Shown piece after piece: positions 30,641 through 42,149 of a DNA stretch of 64,000 bases (the first letter of the stretch is position 1; each line of letters opens with the position of its first letter). This stretch comes from Papio anubis (Eukaryota; Chordata; Mammalia; Primates; Cercopithecidae), in assembly GCF_008728515.1 (NCBI RefSeq), contig NC_044978.1:1941771-2005770 (forward strand), written 5' to 3'. The notes below the pieces were generated by a model. That model did not search any database, was not told where the DNA came from, and worked only from the letters and a program-made list of their open reading frames with translations. The position numbers and the translations under genes were made by a program.

Positions 30641-32830
30641 TACAACAGCAAATCTGTTTTTTGTTGCAGATGCTGTCTCAGATTAAATTAAGTATTTAAA
30701 CATTTTTAGTGGTAGGGAGTGAATCTGTCTATAAAAGGAAATAGAAACTAAAATATAGTAAAGTAGTATATCAAAATCTAGTACTTAAATTGAAATTAAA
30801 TGAATATCATAAAGTTATATAATAGAATATAATACATTGAGAATAAAATATATTAGAAATAGCAGAACCCATTTGTACACAATAAGTTTTTAATTATATG
30901 ATGAGTATTTTCATGATATTTTTTCACTAAAATTTAATAGAATTTATACTTCAAGCACTTTTCAATTTAGTTGAAATATTTTATTACTTTAAAATAGTAT
31001 TTGCATTCCAAATATTTTTGAGGTCTCATACTTATTTTATCTTAAAAAGAAATGTATGTATATATTTAAGATATATATATGTAAATAAATAAATAAATAT
31101 ATATATATACTCACCATGTAGTGTCAATGTAAAATTTCCTAAGTAACTTTACATTCCGAGTATATGGAGAAGGAAAGTTAATATCTTCTCTTCTCTACAC
31201 TTATATCTCAGTCTCAAGCAGCCTGATTAAATCTTACGGAATAAGAATGGCATTCTTTACATAAACTAAAGAAGACGTCCCCACGAATTCCAATCTGCAG
31301 TCTATTCTGTGGACATTCTTTATGGTATTAAATCAAAACATTGAAAATTGCATTCCCACTACCACTTCTCATGCTTAATATGGCCTTGTTTTTGATCTGC
31401 AATCTAGATTTTCTTTCTCCAAGTGTGTGACATTTTATCTAAATGTTTACTGAGAAATGGTTTATTATGTTAGAAAGGGGTGAAATAAAGCTGTAGAAAT
31501 GTAAAGAATCTGGGGAAAAAAGTAGAAGTACTTGTTAGTTCAGATTTCTGCCTAAAAAGAACCCAAAGTACAAATGTGTGCTACAAAATGTAAAATAACA
31601 CTCCAAGGTGACAGCATTTCAATTTTTTAAAAAATGAGGTTAAAAATATGAATTTGGGGTTGTTGTATAACTTAAGCAGTATTGTCAAATGAGTTAGATA
31701 ATATGCCAAACAATAAAACAAATTTGTTCCTTGATTCTTACACTAAAGAAAGACAATGAACTCACTAAATGTCACACTGTAATCTAAGGCTACAGCTCAG
31801 TTTTCTTTTTTTTATTTTTACAAACTCTTCTACCCTTCCAATTGCTCATAGATTAGACGAGCTTCACAGAGCACTTTGGGGTAATCCCTGTATTGTGAGT
31901 CAGTGCTGTGGTTTTCAGAGAGGGCCAATTCTTCAGCTTTTAAGAGGGAGGGATTTATCAGTATGTTTTGAAGAGTCTACTATTCAACAGATCCAGGACC
32001 ACATATGTAGTGACTAATTTGTAAACTCCAACCTTGGGTGGGCCCTGGGCCCTGTTCTATAATTCTTCCACGTCCTAGTCCATGAACCTTTGATGCGCCC
32101 TCAGTGGCTTGATCCAAAATCTCATGAATCCCCTTTGAGACCTCAAATGTTCTGTTCCCTGACTTCATTCACTTCCCCCTTTTATCCTCAGGTGAGCCAT
32201 TCTTACTTTCCAGAGAAAATTAAGCCTGTACAAACATACTTGTAACTGCTTCGATCCTTACCTTTTAATTGGATGGTGACATCATTGACTGAGGTGATCC
32301 CAGAGCCATCCTGCCCGCTGCTGGAGAAAAGAGGCTGCCTCTAAGCCACGTACGCTCCCGCTCCCACACCAGCTGCTGTACATTTCATCCCACAAAGAAG
32401 AGCCCATGTCTAGCCGCCTGCTTCACAAGGGGCCACCCTTTTCATATGGGCCACACTGCCTTGCCTTTAAGAAGAAACACTCAAACCATTTGGTGCTTCA
32501 GCTTCCAGGAAGCTTAGTTGTTAGGGAGACTGTCTCTCTCTCCTTGGTTGCCATAATGCTGGCATCTGCAGGAAAGCATGGTCAGCCAGTGGACCCATAA
32601 CATCTGTCTTGAACTGGTTGCCCGCTTCTCCTCAGGAAATAATCAGCACTGAGCACATTATGCTCACATCCCTCATTCCCTCATTCACCCAGAAACCAGG
32701 TCCCAGGTGGGTGTAAAAAGTAAAGTAGAAGTTCCTCTTCAAAGACTTTCCTCCCCGTCTAATTAGGAATAGATAGTAACTTCTCTTACAAGTAAAATTT
32801 ATTCAAAGACCTGTGCTAACATTCTTAAAT
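30641..32830. other. Unique sequence with an AT microsatellite
   Basis: About 2.2 kb without a named repeat. A small AT/AAAT microsatellite lies at 31058-31109. The part from 32000 to 32650 is richer in GC and has no convincing frame; short minus and plus frames (62-82 codons) look like chance. Confidence 0.45.
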
Positions 32831-33300
32831 ATCTGTTAGCCATAATAAAGAAATCAATGTACTTTATGTTCTCAGCTCCCACAGTTTAGCCTACATATTT
32901 GCCCTGGCATGCTTATACTTGTCCAAGCAAGCATTAGGTTATAGCCTGTTCCTCTTCCTTATTTGAAGGTGTGTTTACTTTCTCAGCATTCCACAAGTTA
33001 CTTCCTCCTTTCTTTGTTCTCCTCTACTTTTGCCTCTTTTAAAAAGTTCTAAGTTGCTAGCCAATCGGGACAAATACAGAAAGTGAGGTCCCGTTCCAGC
33101 CACTGGAAACCGGACACGGTGGTAGGGTGGACAAGTTAGGTTATAAATGACCCTGTCTCCTTTGTTCAGTGTACTCTTGTGGCAAAACTGCTGGCAAGTG
33201 TACCATTTCTGCAGAAACTATAAAAATGGCCTTGCTGAGAAAATTAATTTATGTTGTTCTTTATGGCACCGAGGAACAAGCATTTCAAACACAGGCCATC
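32830..33300 (+). mobile_element. Probable ERV1-type solo LTR
   Basis: A stretch with the layout of a gammaretrovirus-like LTR: ctctacttttgcctctttt, a CCAAT element (gctagccaatcgggac, about 33057), a TATAAAT box (33142), the cctgtctcctttgttcagtg initiator zone, ggcaaaactgctggcaagtg, and actataaaaatggcc as a possible poly(A) signal. Boundaries and subfamily are uncertain; no TSD was identified and no proviral interior follows. Confidence 0.5.
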
Positions 33301-33389
33301 CATTATCACGCAGGCCCTCAACCTTGTGCTATCTGTATATCCACTAACATGGCTGGATTTTCCATGTGTCTTTGTAGACAGCTTCTTAA

Positions 33390-33760
33390 ATGCAAGCTCT
33401 GCCATTTGTTAGGATATTCTCTGAACTTTTCTTTCACCTTATTGCTCAGACTGAAACCTGGTTGTCCCTTGGAAACACTATTTCCCATGAATCCATTCAA
33501 GGGAGGTGCTTTCCAGGTCCCCCCAGGGCAAAAAGTGAGGTAGGCACTCTTCCTGTCTTTATCTTACCTCCAGTAATTGCATTCTCATGCTTTGTTTTTC
33601 TGCTTATTACCATAGATGAATGTTTCCTGCTCCTAGGAGAGCCAGTCTCTCCATTTGTATGCAGACTCACCCTCTTCTCCTTATGGAAGAAAATCATGCC
33701 AGCAATTTCCCCCCTTTCTCTTTTATCAACCTTTTTTCTCTTTCTACTGCCACATTGACA
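33390..33760 (+). mobile_element. Possible L2 ORF fragment
   Basis: Weak sense L2 endonuclease-region match: cttattgctcagactgaaacctgg, tgtcccttggaaacac, ttacctccagtaattgcattc. Highly diverged, so only a tentative call. Confidence 0.4.
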
Positions 33761-33959
33761 TCAGCTTGCCAATGTGCTGTAATTTTGGTCAGATAAAGAG
33801 AAAAAAACCCTAATCTTGTTTTGATATTATCTTCCCCACCATTTCCCACTCTATTTCCTTACTTTTCTATAGAGTGCAGGGGTTTATTTTACGAGAGTTG
33901 GTAGACTTGCTTTTTTCAATTGCTCTCCCCCTTTTTCTCTCTCTCCTCATTTTCTTTCT

Positions 33960-34083
33960 GTAATTTCAAAGATCTACTTTCCATTATACATGAAAGTTAA
34001 AATAATAGTACGAGAAACTGCAGTATAGCTTATATTCAGACTCATGGTTTGTTTATGTTTTGCTCTATTATTCTATCATCTAT

Positions 34084-34129
<46 letters not shown>

Positions 34130-34445
34130 TTTGTTCTTCCTGAGTAATTTGAGAGTGAGTTGGAGATGCCATGCCCCTTATTCCGAAGCACATTATTGTA
34201 TATTTCTGAAGAAAAAGAGTATTCTCTTTCATAACTGCAGTAAAGTTATCAAAATCAGAAAATTAAACATTGATACCACATTACTATCCAATACGTAGTC
34301 TACATTCACATTTTACCAGTGATCTCAATGCAGTCCAGGGTCATACGTCACCCATAATCATCATGTCCTGTTAGTAGCCTTTAATCTGGAACCATTCCTT
34401 AGGCTTTCTTTATCTTGGTTGACTTTGATATGTTTTTAAGTGACT
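33960..34445 (-). mobile_element. L1M 3' UTR, antisense
   Basis: Antisense L1M 3' UTR: ttgctctattattctatcatc, then a CA tract, gagagtgagttggagatgcc, atgccccttattccgaag, gttatcaaaatcagaaaatt, acattttaccagtgatctc, cctttaatctggaaccattcc. These follow the family order closely. The CA run sits where this 3' UTR normally has its own TG/CA-rich segment. Confidence 0.78.
34084..34127. repeat. (CA)n microsatellite
   Basis: About 21 uninterrupted CA units inside the L1M 3' UTR relic. Likely length-polymorphic. Confidence 0.97.
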
Positions 34446-34489
34446 CCTGTTAGGCATTTCCCTAGCATGGCCAATAACCTCCTCAATTC

Positions 34490-35900
34490 GAATTCCAGTG
34501 GAACTCCCCTTCTCTTCTGGTGGCAGCACCTCACACAGCTGACCACCGGTCCTCTTTGACACAAGTGCGTAAAGCCTGTCAGGGCCCCACAGGATGTTGG
34601 TGTCCCTCTCGTCTGCCTGGCCTCTCCTTTTCAGTTTTCTCTGCTGGTTCCTCCTCTGCCTCTTTCTTAATGTTGACTAGCCCCAAGGCCTTAGTTCTAG
34701 GTTATCTTCTCTTTACCCACACTCGCTCCCCAAGTCATCTCACACTGACTTAAGGGCTCCAAATACTGTCTACACACTAATCAGTTTTAAGTGCACATTT
34801 TCAGCTTAGCAGCATTGGCCTCAAGTGTCTAACTGCCGGCTTAGCGTCTCCCTTGCTGCCGAAACCTTTCTTCTAGTGATATCCAGATAGGCAATTCCAA
34901 TATTCACTTCTCAGTCCTGCTTATATTGAATATTTCTGCTTCATTTATTTCTGTTAAGCAGCGCCTCTGTTTTAAAACTTGAGTTCTTTGGTTTTTGCCA
35001 CATCAGCTCTTTGGATTTTCTCCTATTTCTCTGTTTTGTTCAGTAGCTTTCAGGTCTCCATTTGTCCTCTCCTTCCTTCCTTCTCTTTCTATCAGTTTTG
35101 TCCTTAGCCACCTTCTTTTTTCTTTAAACACTTTGGGTGATTTCAACCAGAATTTCTACTAACCACAAGATTTTTTTTGTTTTTGTTTTTTTTTTTTGAG
35201 ATAAAGTCTCGCTCTGTCATCCAGGCTGGAGTGCAGTGGCGTGATCTTGGCTCACTGCAACCTCCGCCTCCTGGGTTCATGCCATTCTCCTGCCTCAGCA
35301 TACCCAGTAGCTGGGACTACAGGCGCTGCCACCACGCCCGGCTCATTTTTTTTTTTTTTTTTGTATTTTTAGTAGAGATGGGGTTTCACCATGTTAGCCA
35401 GGATGGTCTTGATCTCCTGACCTTGTGATCCGCCCGCCTCGGCCTCCCAAAGTGCCGGGATTACAGGCATGAGCCACTGTGCCCGGCCTAACCACAAGTT
35501 TTATACTGACCATTTCCAAATATTTTTCTCTAGCTTCTATTACTCTGAACAATAAACTTGTATATCCAAATACCTGGTTGAGAGTTAAATAGCTACAGGG
35601 CAAAATGCTCCAAACTTAGGATCTTTTCTTACCAGCCTTTTAATTCCTCCCCATCTGAAATGTTGGTAAATTCTGTCTTCCACAGCCAGTCATTCAAGCA
35701 AGAAATTACGGCGCCATCTTGAAGTGTTCCTCATCTCCTGTGTAAAACGTAACATGTTTGGTTGGTTCTACCTCATTAAAATCACCTATTTCCGTCTCTT
35801 TCTCTCTATCCCATCTCCCTTAAACCAGGCTCTTAACATTGTACCAAGACTATGGGACAAGAGTCTCTTAATTTCCTGTTTCCTGTTTTGAAAACTTCAC
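34490..35900 (+). mobile_element. L2 ORF, split by an Alu
   Basis: Decayed sense L2 reverse-transcriptase region. Blocks in order: gctggttcctcctctgcctc, cccaaggccttagttctagg, tatcttctctttacccacactc, ccaagtcatctcacactgac, ttaagggctccaaatac, then beyond the Alu ttcctccccatctgaaatg, cagccagtcattcaagcaag, gttggttctacctcattaaaa. The Alu at 35170-35488 interrupts it. Confidence 0.65.
35160..35498 (-). mobile_element. AluY-like, antisense, with TSD
   Basis: Full-length antisense Alu (35170-35488) with T-rich tail and a second T17 run in its middle linker. gttagccaggatggtcttgatctcc is Y-like. TSD taaccacaag at 35160-35169 and 35489-35498, perfect. Confidence 0.94.
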
Positions 35901-36294
35901 ACATTGTCACTAGGACTAACCCAGTGATTGTTCAAAACATAGTTTTATTAGCAAAGCTAGTCAACAAAAACATTTTATCATTGAGAATGCTTTTATTTTA
36001 ATACCGCATTATTATCTTATTACAAAGAGAGTAAATTTGTTTTAATTAAAATATAGATAGTTTAGGAAACTGAATTTCCATTCTTCATATTAAGAACAAA
36101 TGTGCATTTGATTCTCTTTCACAAAATTGAGCAATTATGCTAAAATATCTAACAGTTGAATGTTTTCCAGAGAATTATTTCATTTAATTCTTAAGCAAAT
36201 ACATTTTAAAATGTAAGCTATGTTTAGTGTTATTTGTTTTAACTATAAAATATAATTAGTCTAATGTGCTTCCTATGAGAATATAATTTTTTCA
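35901..36294. other. Unique AT-rich sequence
   Basis: About 400 bp, strongly AT-rich, nothing recognised. Confidence 0.5.
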
Positions 36295-36625
36295 AGAAGT
36301 TTTCTTTGAAGCTGGGCACGGTGGCTCACGCTTGTAATCCCAGCACTCTGGGAGGCCGAAGTGGGCAGATCACCTGAGGTCAGGAGTTCGAGACCAGCCT
36401 GGCCAACATAGTGAAACCTCGTCTCTATGGAAAATACAAAAATTAGCTGGGCATGGTGGCGTGCGCCTCTAATCCCAGCCACTTGGGAGGCTGAGGCAGG
36501 TGAATCGCTTGAATCTGGGAGGCAGAGGTTGCAGTGAGCCAATATTGTGTCACTGTACTCTAGCCTGGGTAACAGAGCGAGACTCTGTCTCAAAAAAACC
36601 CCAAAAAAACCAGAAGGTTTCTTTG
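36295..36625 (+). mobile_element. AluS-like with 14-bp TSD
   Basis: Full-length Alu (36309-36611), gctgggcacggtggctcacg to an A/C tail. TSD agaagttttctttg (36295-36308) / agaaggtttctttg (36612-36625), one mismatch. Confidence 0.95.
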
Positions 36626-36966
36626 GTAGCATGAATAAAATAATTGAAATAATGAATTCCAAGAGACTGAGCCCAGCAATCTAAGTTTCATTTTATGTTT
36701 CCTTAAAAAAATAATCCTTCTGCTGAATAGTATTTGACAAAAATCTGCAAAGTTTTGTTTTCCTTATCCTCTAGATGTTTTGTTTTTGTTTTTTAAGAAA
36801 GAAAATAGAGCAGCACAAAATATCCGAGTGAACTAATGAAAAAAATCTCTTTCAAAATTGGTGTTGGTGTACAGAATAGGCAAATCCACAGAGACATAAA
36901 GTTGATTAGCAATTGCCAGGGCTGGGGGAGAGGCAGTGCAGAGTGACTGCTAATGGGGATTATGTT

Positions 36967-37460
36967 TCTTTTTCCTTCCTTCTTTCCGTCCGTCCGTCCG
37001 TCCGTCTTTTCTTCCTTTCCTTTCCTTTCCCTTTAATTCCTTCCTTCTTTCCTTCCCTCCCTCCCTTCTTTCCTTCCTTCCGTCTTTTCTTCCTTTCCTT
37101 TCCCTTTAATTCCTTCCTTCTTTCCTTCCCTCCCTCCCTCCCTTCTTTCCTTCCTTCCTTCCTTCTTTTCTTCCTTTCCGTTTCTTTCCTTTCCTTTCCC
37201 TTTACTTCCTTCCTTCTTTCCTTCCCTCCCTCGCTCCCTCCCTCCCTCCATTCCTTCCTTCCTTCCTTCTTTTCTTCCTTTCCTTCCTTTCTTTTCCCTT
37301 TAATTCCTTCCTTTGTCCCTCCCTCCCTTCCTTCTTTCCTCCCTCCATTCCTTCCTTCCTTCTTTTCTTCCTTTCCTTTCTTTTCCCTTTAATTCCTTCC
37401 TTTGTCCCTCCCTCCCTCCCTCCCTCCCTTCCTTCCTTCCTTTTCATTTCTTCTTCTGTC
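36967..37460. repeat. Polypyrimidine (CCTT/CCCT)n array with higher-order repeats
   Basis: Nearly 500 bp that is almost purely C and T on the + strand, with units CCTT, CCCT, TTTC and a short (CCGT)4 at about 36987. A landmark CCCTTTAATTCC (one copy CCCTTTACTTCC) recurs at 37029, 37102, 37198, 37296 and 37385, spaced 73, 96, 98 and 89 bp, so whole blocks have been duplicated. It joins directly onto the T-tail of an antisense Alu. Such mirror-repeat tracts can form triplex DNA. Confidence 0.95.
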
Positions 37461-37741
37461 TTTTTTGACAGGGTCTTGCTCTGTCGCCCAGGCTGCAGTG
37501 GTGCAATCTCGACTCACTGCAACCTCTGCCTCCCAGGTTCAAGTGATTCTTCTGACTCAGTCTCCTGAGTAGCTGGGGCTACAGGCACCTGCCACCACGC
37601 CCAGTTAATTTTTGTATTTTTAGTAGAGATGGGATTTCATCATGTTGGCGAGGCTGGTCTCAAACTCCTGAGCTCAAGTGATCCGCCTGCCTCAGCCTCC
37701 CAAAGTGTTGGGATGACAGACGTGAGCCACCATGCCCGGCC
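37461..37741 (-). mobile_element. Alu, antisense, at the polypyrimidine array
   Basis: Antisense Alu from ttttttgacagggtcttgc to gagccaccatgcccggcc, slightly shortened in the right arm. The L1M flanks give a worn TSD (gggattatgtttctttt to the left of the array and gggatgtttcttt to the right of the Alu), so Alu and array entered or grew as one unit. Confidence 0.9.
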
Positions 37742-37895
37742 TGGGATGTTTCTTTCTGGGTTGATGGAACTGTCCTGGAATTCGATAGTGGTGATGTTTG
37801 TAATGCCTTATGGATATACTAAAAACCACTATATTGTACACTTTCGATGGGTAAATTTTATGGTATATAAATTACATTTCAATTTTAAACATTGG

Positions 37896-40800
37896 TTTTA
37901 GTATAGAAATATTGACTTCTAAAAGTGTCTTAAGCTTTTGCCACATTGACCGTCCATTCAGTGATGACGATGGGTCCCTCCCACGACCCACATCCAGAAC
38001 GCAGAATCATTAAGTGGGTTCAACAATCTTACAAGGGAGGAGGTGCACGCCGGTATTTTTGACCTCAGGGCAAGGCAGATACATTCAATTTCTTTATTTA
38101 TCAAGTTGGGATAGTCATAAGCAGTGAAAGAATTATGATTATGAGTTGTTAATAAAAACGTGTAAGATTGATTGAAAGTGTAAGATATGTATATCCTTGG
38201 TGAAGTGGGTAGCATTTAATCATTTTTCAGGAAATCCTCTAATAGTTTAACTTCTGGGGATGTTACAAAATGGTATATCTGATCATTTAAAAAAAAAAAT
38301 CACTGGAACAATTTTAATGATACCTATTTACTTTTTTTCTAGAGATCTTGATTTCATAAAACATGTTTTCCTTTCAAGTGACATCCCATGAGATTTTGCT
38401 TCATATGAAAATTCTAGCTTATAACAGAACACATTAGGGGAGGTGAGTATTCATTTATATTATTCATATATATATACACACACATACATATATATGATAA
38501 AGTCGGCTTCCCTGGGCCATGCTAGGTTGTGTGTCCTGTACCTCCTCACAAGCACGATTCTTCAGAAACAAATAGTGTGTGTCAGAGGTGGAGTGGCACC
38601 CAACACTGGGACTCCCATTCACGTCAAGGACATTTGCCCTGAAATGCTGTGGCCATTTTACCACACACGGTAAATGTAAAAACACTTCAAATGAAATATG
38701 TGAAGCTTAATATCTTCCCTGCAATCTGAGCCTTTGTGTTTCACAAACTAAAGGATCTCACAGTATATTGCAACCTGTTTCCCAGCTCTCCTGCACTTCT
38801 GCCCCGCTCACTTCCCATCAGAGAGCTTTCCAGAACATGCTGTTGTCTTTCCAGACATGGGTAAAATCAACTACCATTCTTTTCTTTCTGTTTTTGTCTG
38901 TGAACCTGTTGATTATACTGAACACTATTTCTTTCTAATTTATGTTTGATGCATGAAAATATTAGCTATTGACGTGAATATTTGCTACTAATACTTAGCG
39001 AGGCAAAAAAGAACATCACATTTTTTATTCAAAGTTGAATTTGCTGTACACATCTATAGTTCAAATAAAGACAAAGAAAGATAATTTGATACCAGAACAA
39101 AACATCTTTATCATCCCACAATATATTTTTTTCCAATGAAAAGACATGTACAAAGAAAATTTGTTTAATTTTAGCGTGAAATATCAAAAATGCACCTGAT
39201 AGCTAGCACCTCGGTTACTTTGGTATTCAAACTTTTGGAAGTTTAATCTATTCCAAGCAGACATAGACTTAAACATAAATTGAAGGTTTCAAATAATATA
39301 GGAAAAAAGTCATAAATATGTATACATTCTTTCTTTATCACTGTGTTATCAATTACATTGGTTGCCAATGATGTGGTAGGCATTGGACACATAGTAATGG
39401 ACAGATAGAAATTATAGAGGACTCACAGAACCTCCCACAGGCTCTCAGAAAAAAGCCTATTGACTGCAAATTTGTCTTCAAAGTTCGTGTAATTGATTTA
39501 ACAACATGATTTTCCTTTGCACTATTTAGTTCTTAGTAGGCTACAGTGAATGGCAAATTAAATGTAAAATACTATGAGTGGACAAAATGTTAGAAATTGA
39601 CATGTAAAAGGCCCAGCAGTCTGAGGCCACTTAACTTATGACAATAAATTATGACATAACTATGAAAATATTCCTACTTTTTGCCATTAATTTATTATAA
39701 CTGTATATTTAAAAAAATATTTGTCATAATGTTACTTAAGAACAAAAATCTAATATAAATAAGGCATTATGAAGTATTTTGAAAATGTTATCATTGAATA
39801 GTCCATTTTTATTACCCAAATTTCAAATTTGATGAAATTTATAATTTTAGATTTAGAGAAAACATTTTCAGAGAATTTTCTGCTCTATGCTTTCAATGAA
39901 TCTTTAGATTTTTATTTTCTTTTGACCTTTTTTCAATACTGATTGCATTCCTATTCTTAAAGTCCATACAATGAAATTTTCATGATGTTCTAGTTTGCTT
40001 AATTTAAAATACATGTTATTTTATGGATCATCATTTCTGTTGTTTTTCTCGGTGCAATATGTTTGTTTTTCTAAAATGGGCTTATAAACTACAATGTCAA
40101 GGTTGGTATATTTGTTGCTATTTCAGGATTTTAAGTTGACGTCTCTGTATACAATTTTTTTTAACCTTCTCTTTTCCAAATCCCTTAATACTGTGCTCAG
40201 AACCCAAATGACTTTGAATACATGTTTGTCAACCAAGTACAAGTTAATCATGGCTAGGTCTTTTGAAAATGGAATACATTTTCCACAGAAAGAAAGCAAC
40301 ATATAAATGCTGAGTGCAGAAGAACCCTCTGAATCGTGAAAATGTGGCCCAGCAGGTGAGTTTTACATTTTGACCTTCAATGATTCCAGTCACTGGAATT
40401 GAACAGGTTGGGTTTTTGCTGAGCACAAAGCAATTTCTGTGGCAACTTTTTACACAGGGTCAAAGAGCAAACTAAAAAGCAGAAAGTGACTTTGTGTGAG
40501 TTTCTGAGCAGCACAAAGACATCACTGAATTATTTCCCCTTGTATGACATAGGAAATGGTGAGCTCCATTGTGCCTCTTAGAATAGGCTTTTTAATTGTT
40601 CATGTAGCAATGGAAGGTGCTTGCCACACTTTTCCAGGGCTTCTTGTTTTATTTCCATAGATAATACTTGAATATCTAGAAAGACTTTCAGCTTCAAGTT
40701 TCAAAAGAGCTTATTTAAATTTTTGAATATTCAGTGCCAATAGGCTTCCCTGTATCCTTTGGGTATTAAAATCTCTAGTGGTCTAGTAAAAGAGATGCAT

Positions 40801-41300
40801 TTATTAAGATTTGTTACCTCTAGCTATAGGTTTGTGTTTTTTACCAGTTAATATTTAATTCAGTGCTAGCTTTTGTAAGATAGAGTAGAAAGTATTGAGG
40901 GTAGAGGGATTGATAGGTAAAAGAATTACTGTAGCATACAAGAGGATGCAACGACACACCTGATTATGTGGAAGAGAAGTGAATGTATCAGGAGCCCAAG
41001 GAGGATCTCGCACATAACAGGGAGTAAATCATGCAGTTTTCCAAGGAGTGGAAGATTTGAAATAGATCTTAATACACAGCCGTAATTGGATAGGCAAAGG
41101 GGAGACAGAGGAGCATAATTTGTACAGACACAGGGAGTGGAACTTAGTTTGTTCAAGGCTTTAGTGGTCAACTGGTACAACTCTTTGAGATGTACATGAA
41201 TTGCCTTTATTTCTGGGCTCATTTTTGGAGTTGTTTTGGTTTAAATGACCTTTAGAACCTCCCTTCAAGTCCAACTGGTCAAAAAGTGCTAGTGATTTTC
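37896..41300. other. Long unique AT-rich stretch
   Basis: About 3.4 kb with no Alu, primate L1 or LTR. It has a small AT/CA microsatellite (38459-38497). The part 40930-41215 has weak L2-like wording (ggataggcaaaggggagac, gtacagacacagggagtgg), not callable. Small frames (60-98 codons) have no family resemblance. Confidence 0.45.
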
Positions 41301-41304
41301 TTTT

Positions 41305-41597
41305 TCTTTTCTTGTTTTTTTTGAGTCTCACTCTGTTGCCCAGGCTGGAGTACAGTGGCGTGATCTCGGCTCACTGCAACCTCCACATCCTGGGTTCAAA
41401 TGATCCTCTTGCCACAGCCTCCTGAGTAGCTGGGATTACAGGTGTGTGCCACCATGCTTGGCTAATTTTTGTATTTTAGTAGAGACAGGGTTTCAACATG
41501 TTGACCAGGTTGGTTTTGAACTCTTGATCCCAAGTGATCCACCTGCCTTGGCCTCCCAAAAGTGCTGGGATTACAGGCGTGAGCCACCGCGCCCGGT
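41305..41597 (-). mobile_element. Alu 1 of an adjacent pair, antisense
   Basis: Full-length antisense Alu from a T-rich tail to gccaccgcgcccggt. Diverged (gatcccaagtgatcc, ggtttcaacatgttgacc), AluS or older. Its 5'-terminal 65 bases and the following 28 bp are identical to those of the next Alu. Confidence 0.92.
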
Positions 41598-41943
41598 CTG
41601 ATCTCTCTTTTGAACTGTCACTCTTTTTTTTTTTTTCCAATGGAGTCTTGCTCTGTAGCCAGGCTGGAGTATACTAGTGAGATCTCAGCTCGCTGCAACC
41701 TCCACCTCCCGGGTTCAAGCGATTCCCCTGCCTCAGCCTCCCAAGTACCTGGGATTATAGGCACGCACCACCGCGTCAGGCTAATTTTTTGCATTTTAGT
41801 AGAGATGGGATTTCACCATGTTGGCCAAGGTGGTCTTGATCTCCTGACCTAGTGATCCACCTGCCTTGGCCTCCCAAAAGTGCTGGGATTACAGGCGTGA
41901 GCCACCGCGCCCGGTCTGATCTCTCTTTTGAACTGTCACTCTT
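41533..41943. repeat. Identical 93-bp tract repeated at 318 bp
   Basis: Positions 41533-41625 and 41851-41943 are identical over 93 bp. Each holds the last 65 bp of an antisense Alu plus 28 bp of non-Alu flank ending gaactgtcactctt. Shared private variants (an extra A in cccaaaagtgctggg and cccggtctg in place of cccggcc) show common descent, while the rest of the two Alus is clearly different. Confidence 0.95.
41626..41915 (-). mobile_element. Alu 2 of an adjacent pair, antisense
   Basis: Full-length antisense Alu starting with a T-run joined to ccaatggagtcttgc and ending cgcgcccggt. Distinct from Alu 1 over most of its length (gtatactagtgagatctc, caccgcgtcaggc). Confidence 0.92.
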
Positions 41944-42149
41944 CCATTCTTTCTTTTCCAGTCCTGTTGCTATCACTGGAGCTGTGGCTGTTAATGTCCT
42001 GTGCTTGGCTCCTAGCTTCTCGGTTTCCTGCCTCTAGTACGTCCCACCTTAAATGTACCTTGCACACTAGTATACACATTAGATAAATGGTCTTAAAATG
42101 ACTCCTTTTATCATATCACCTAACACAGCTTACGGAATTGTCTTAAAAG

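Larger units (their letters stand above)
36855..37895 (+). mobile_element. L1M 3' end, split by an Alu with expanded tail
   Basis: Sense L1M 3' UTR in two parts: gattagcaattgccagggctg, gagtgactgctaatgggg (to 36970), then ctgggttgatggaactgtcc, gaattcgatagtggtgatg, tatactaaaaaccactatatt, gggtaaattttatggtatat (from 37742). The parts join cleanly in the consensus; the intervening 36970-37741 is an antisense Alu plus its pyrimidine tail. Confidence 0.82.

Noticed and set aside
36913..37392. 159-codon Leu/Pro/Ser/Phe-rich plus frame and matching Lys/Glu/Gly-rich minus frames
   Set aside because: Translation of the polypyrimidine array only; low complexity with no start context.
40930..41215. Possible L2 or other ancient repeat
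   Set aside because: Some suggestive wording but too diverged to separate from chance by eye.
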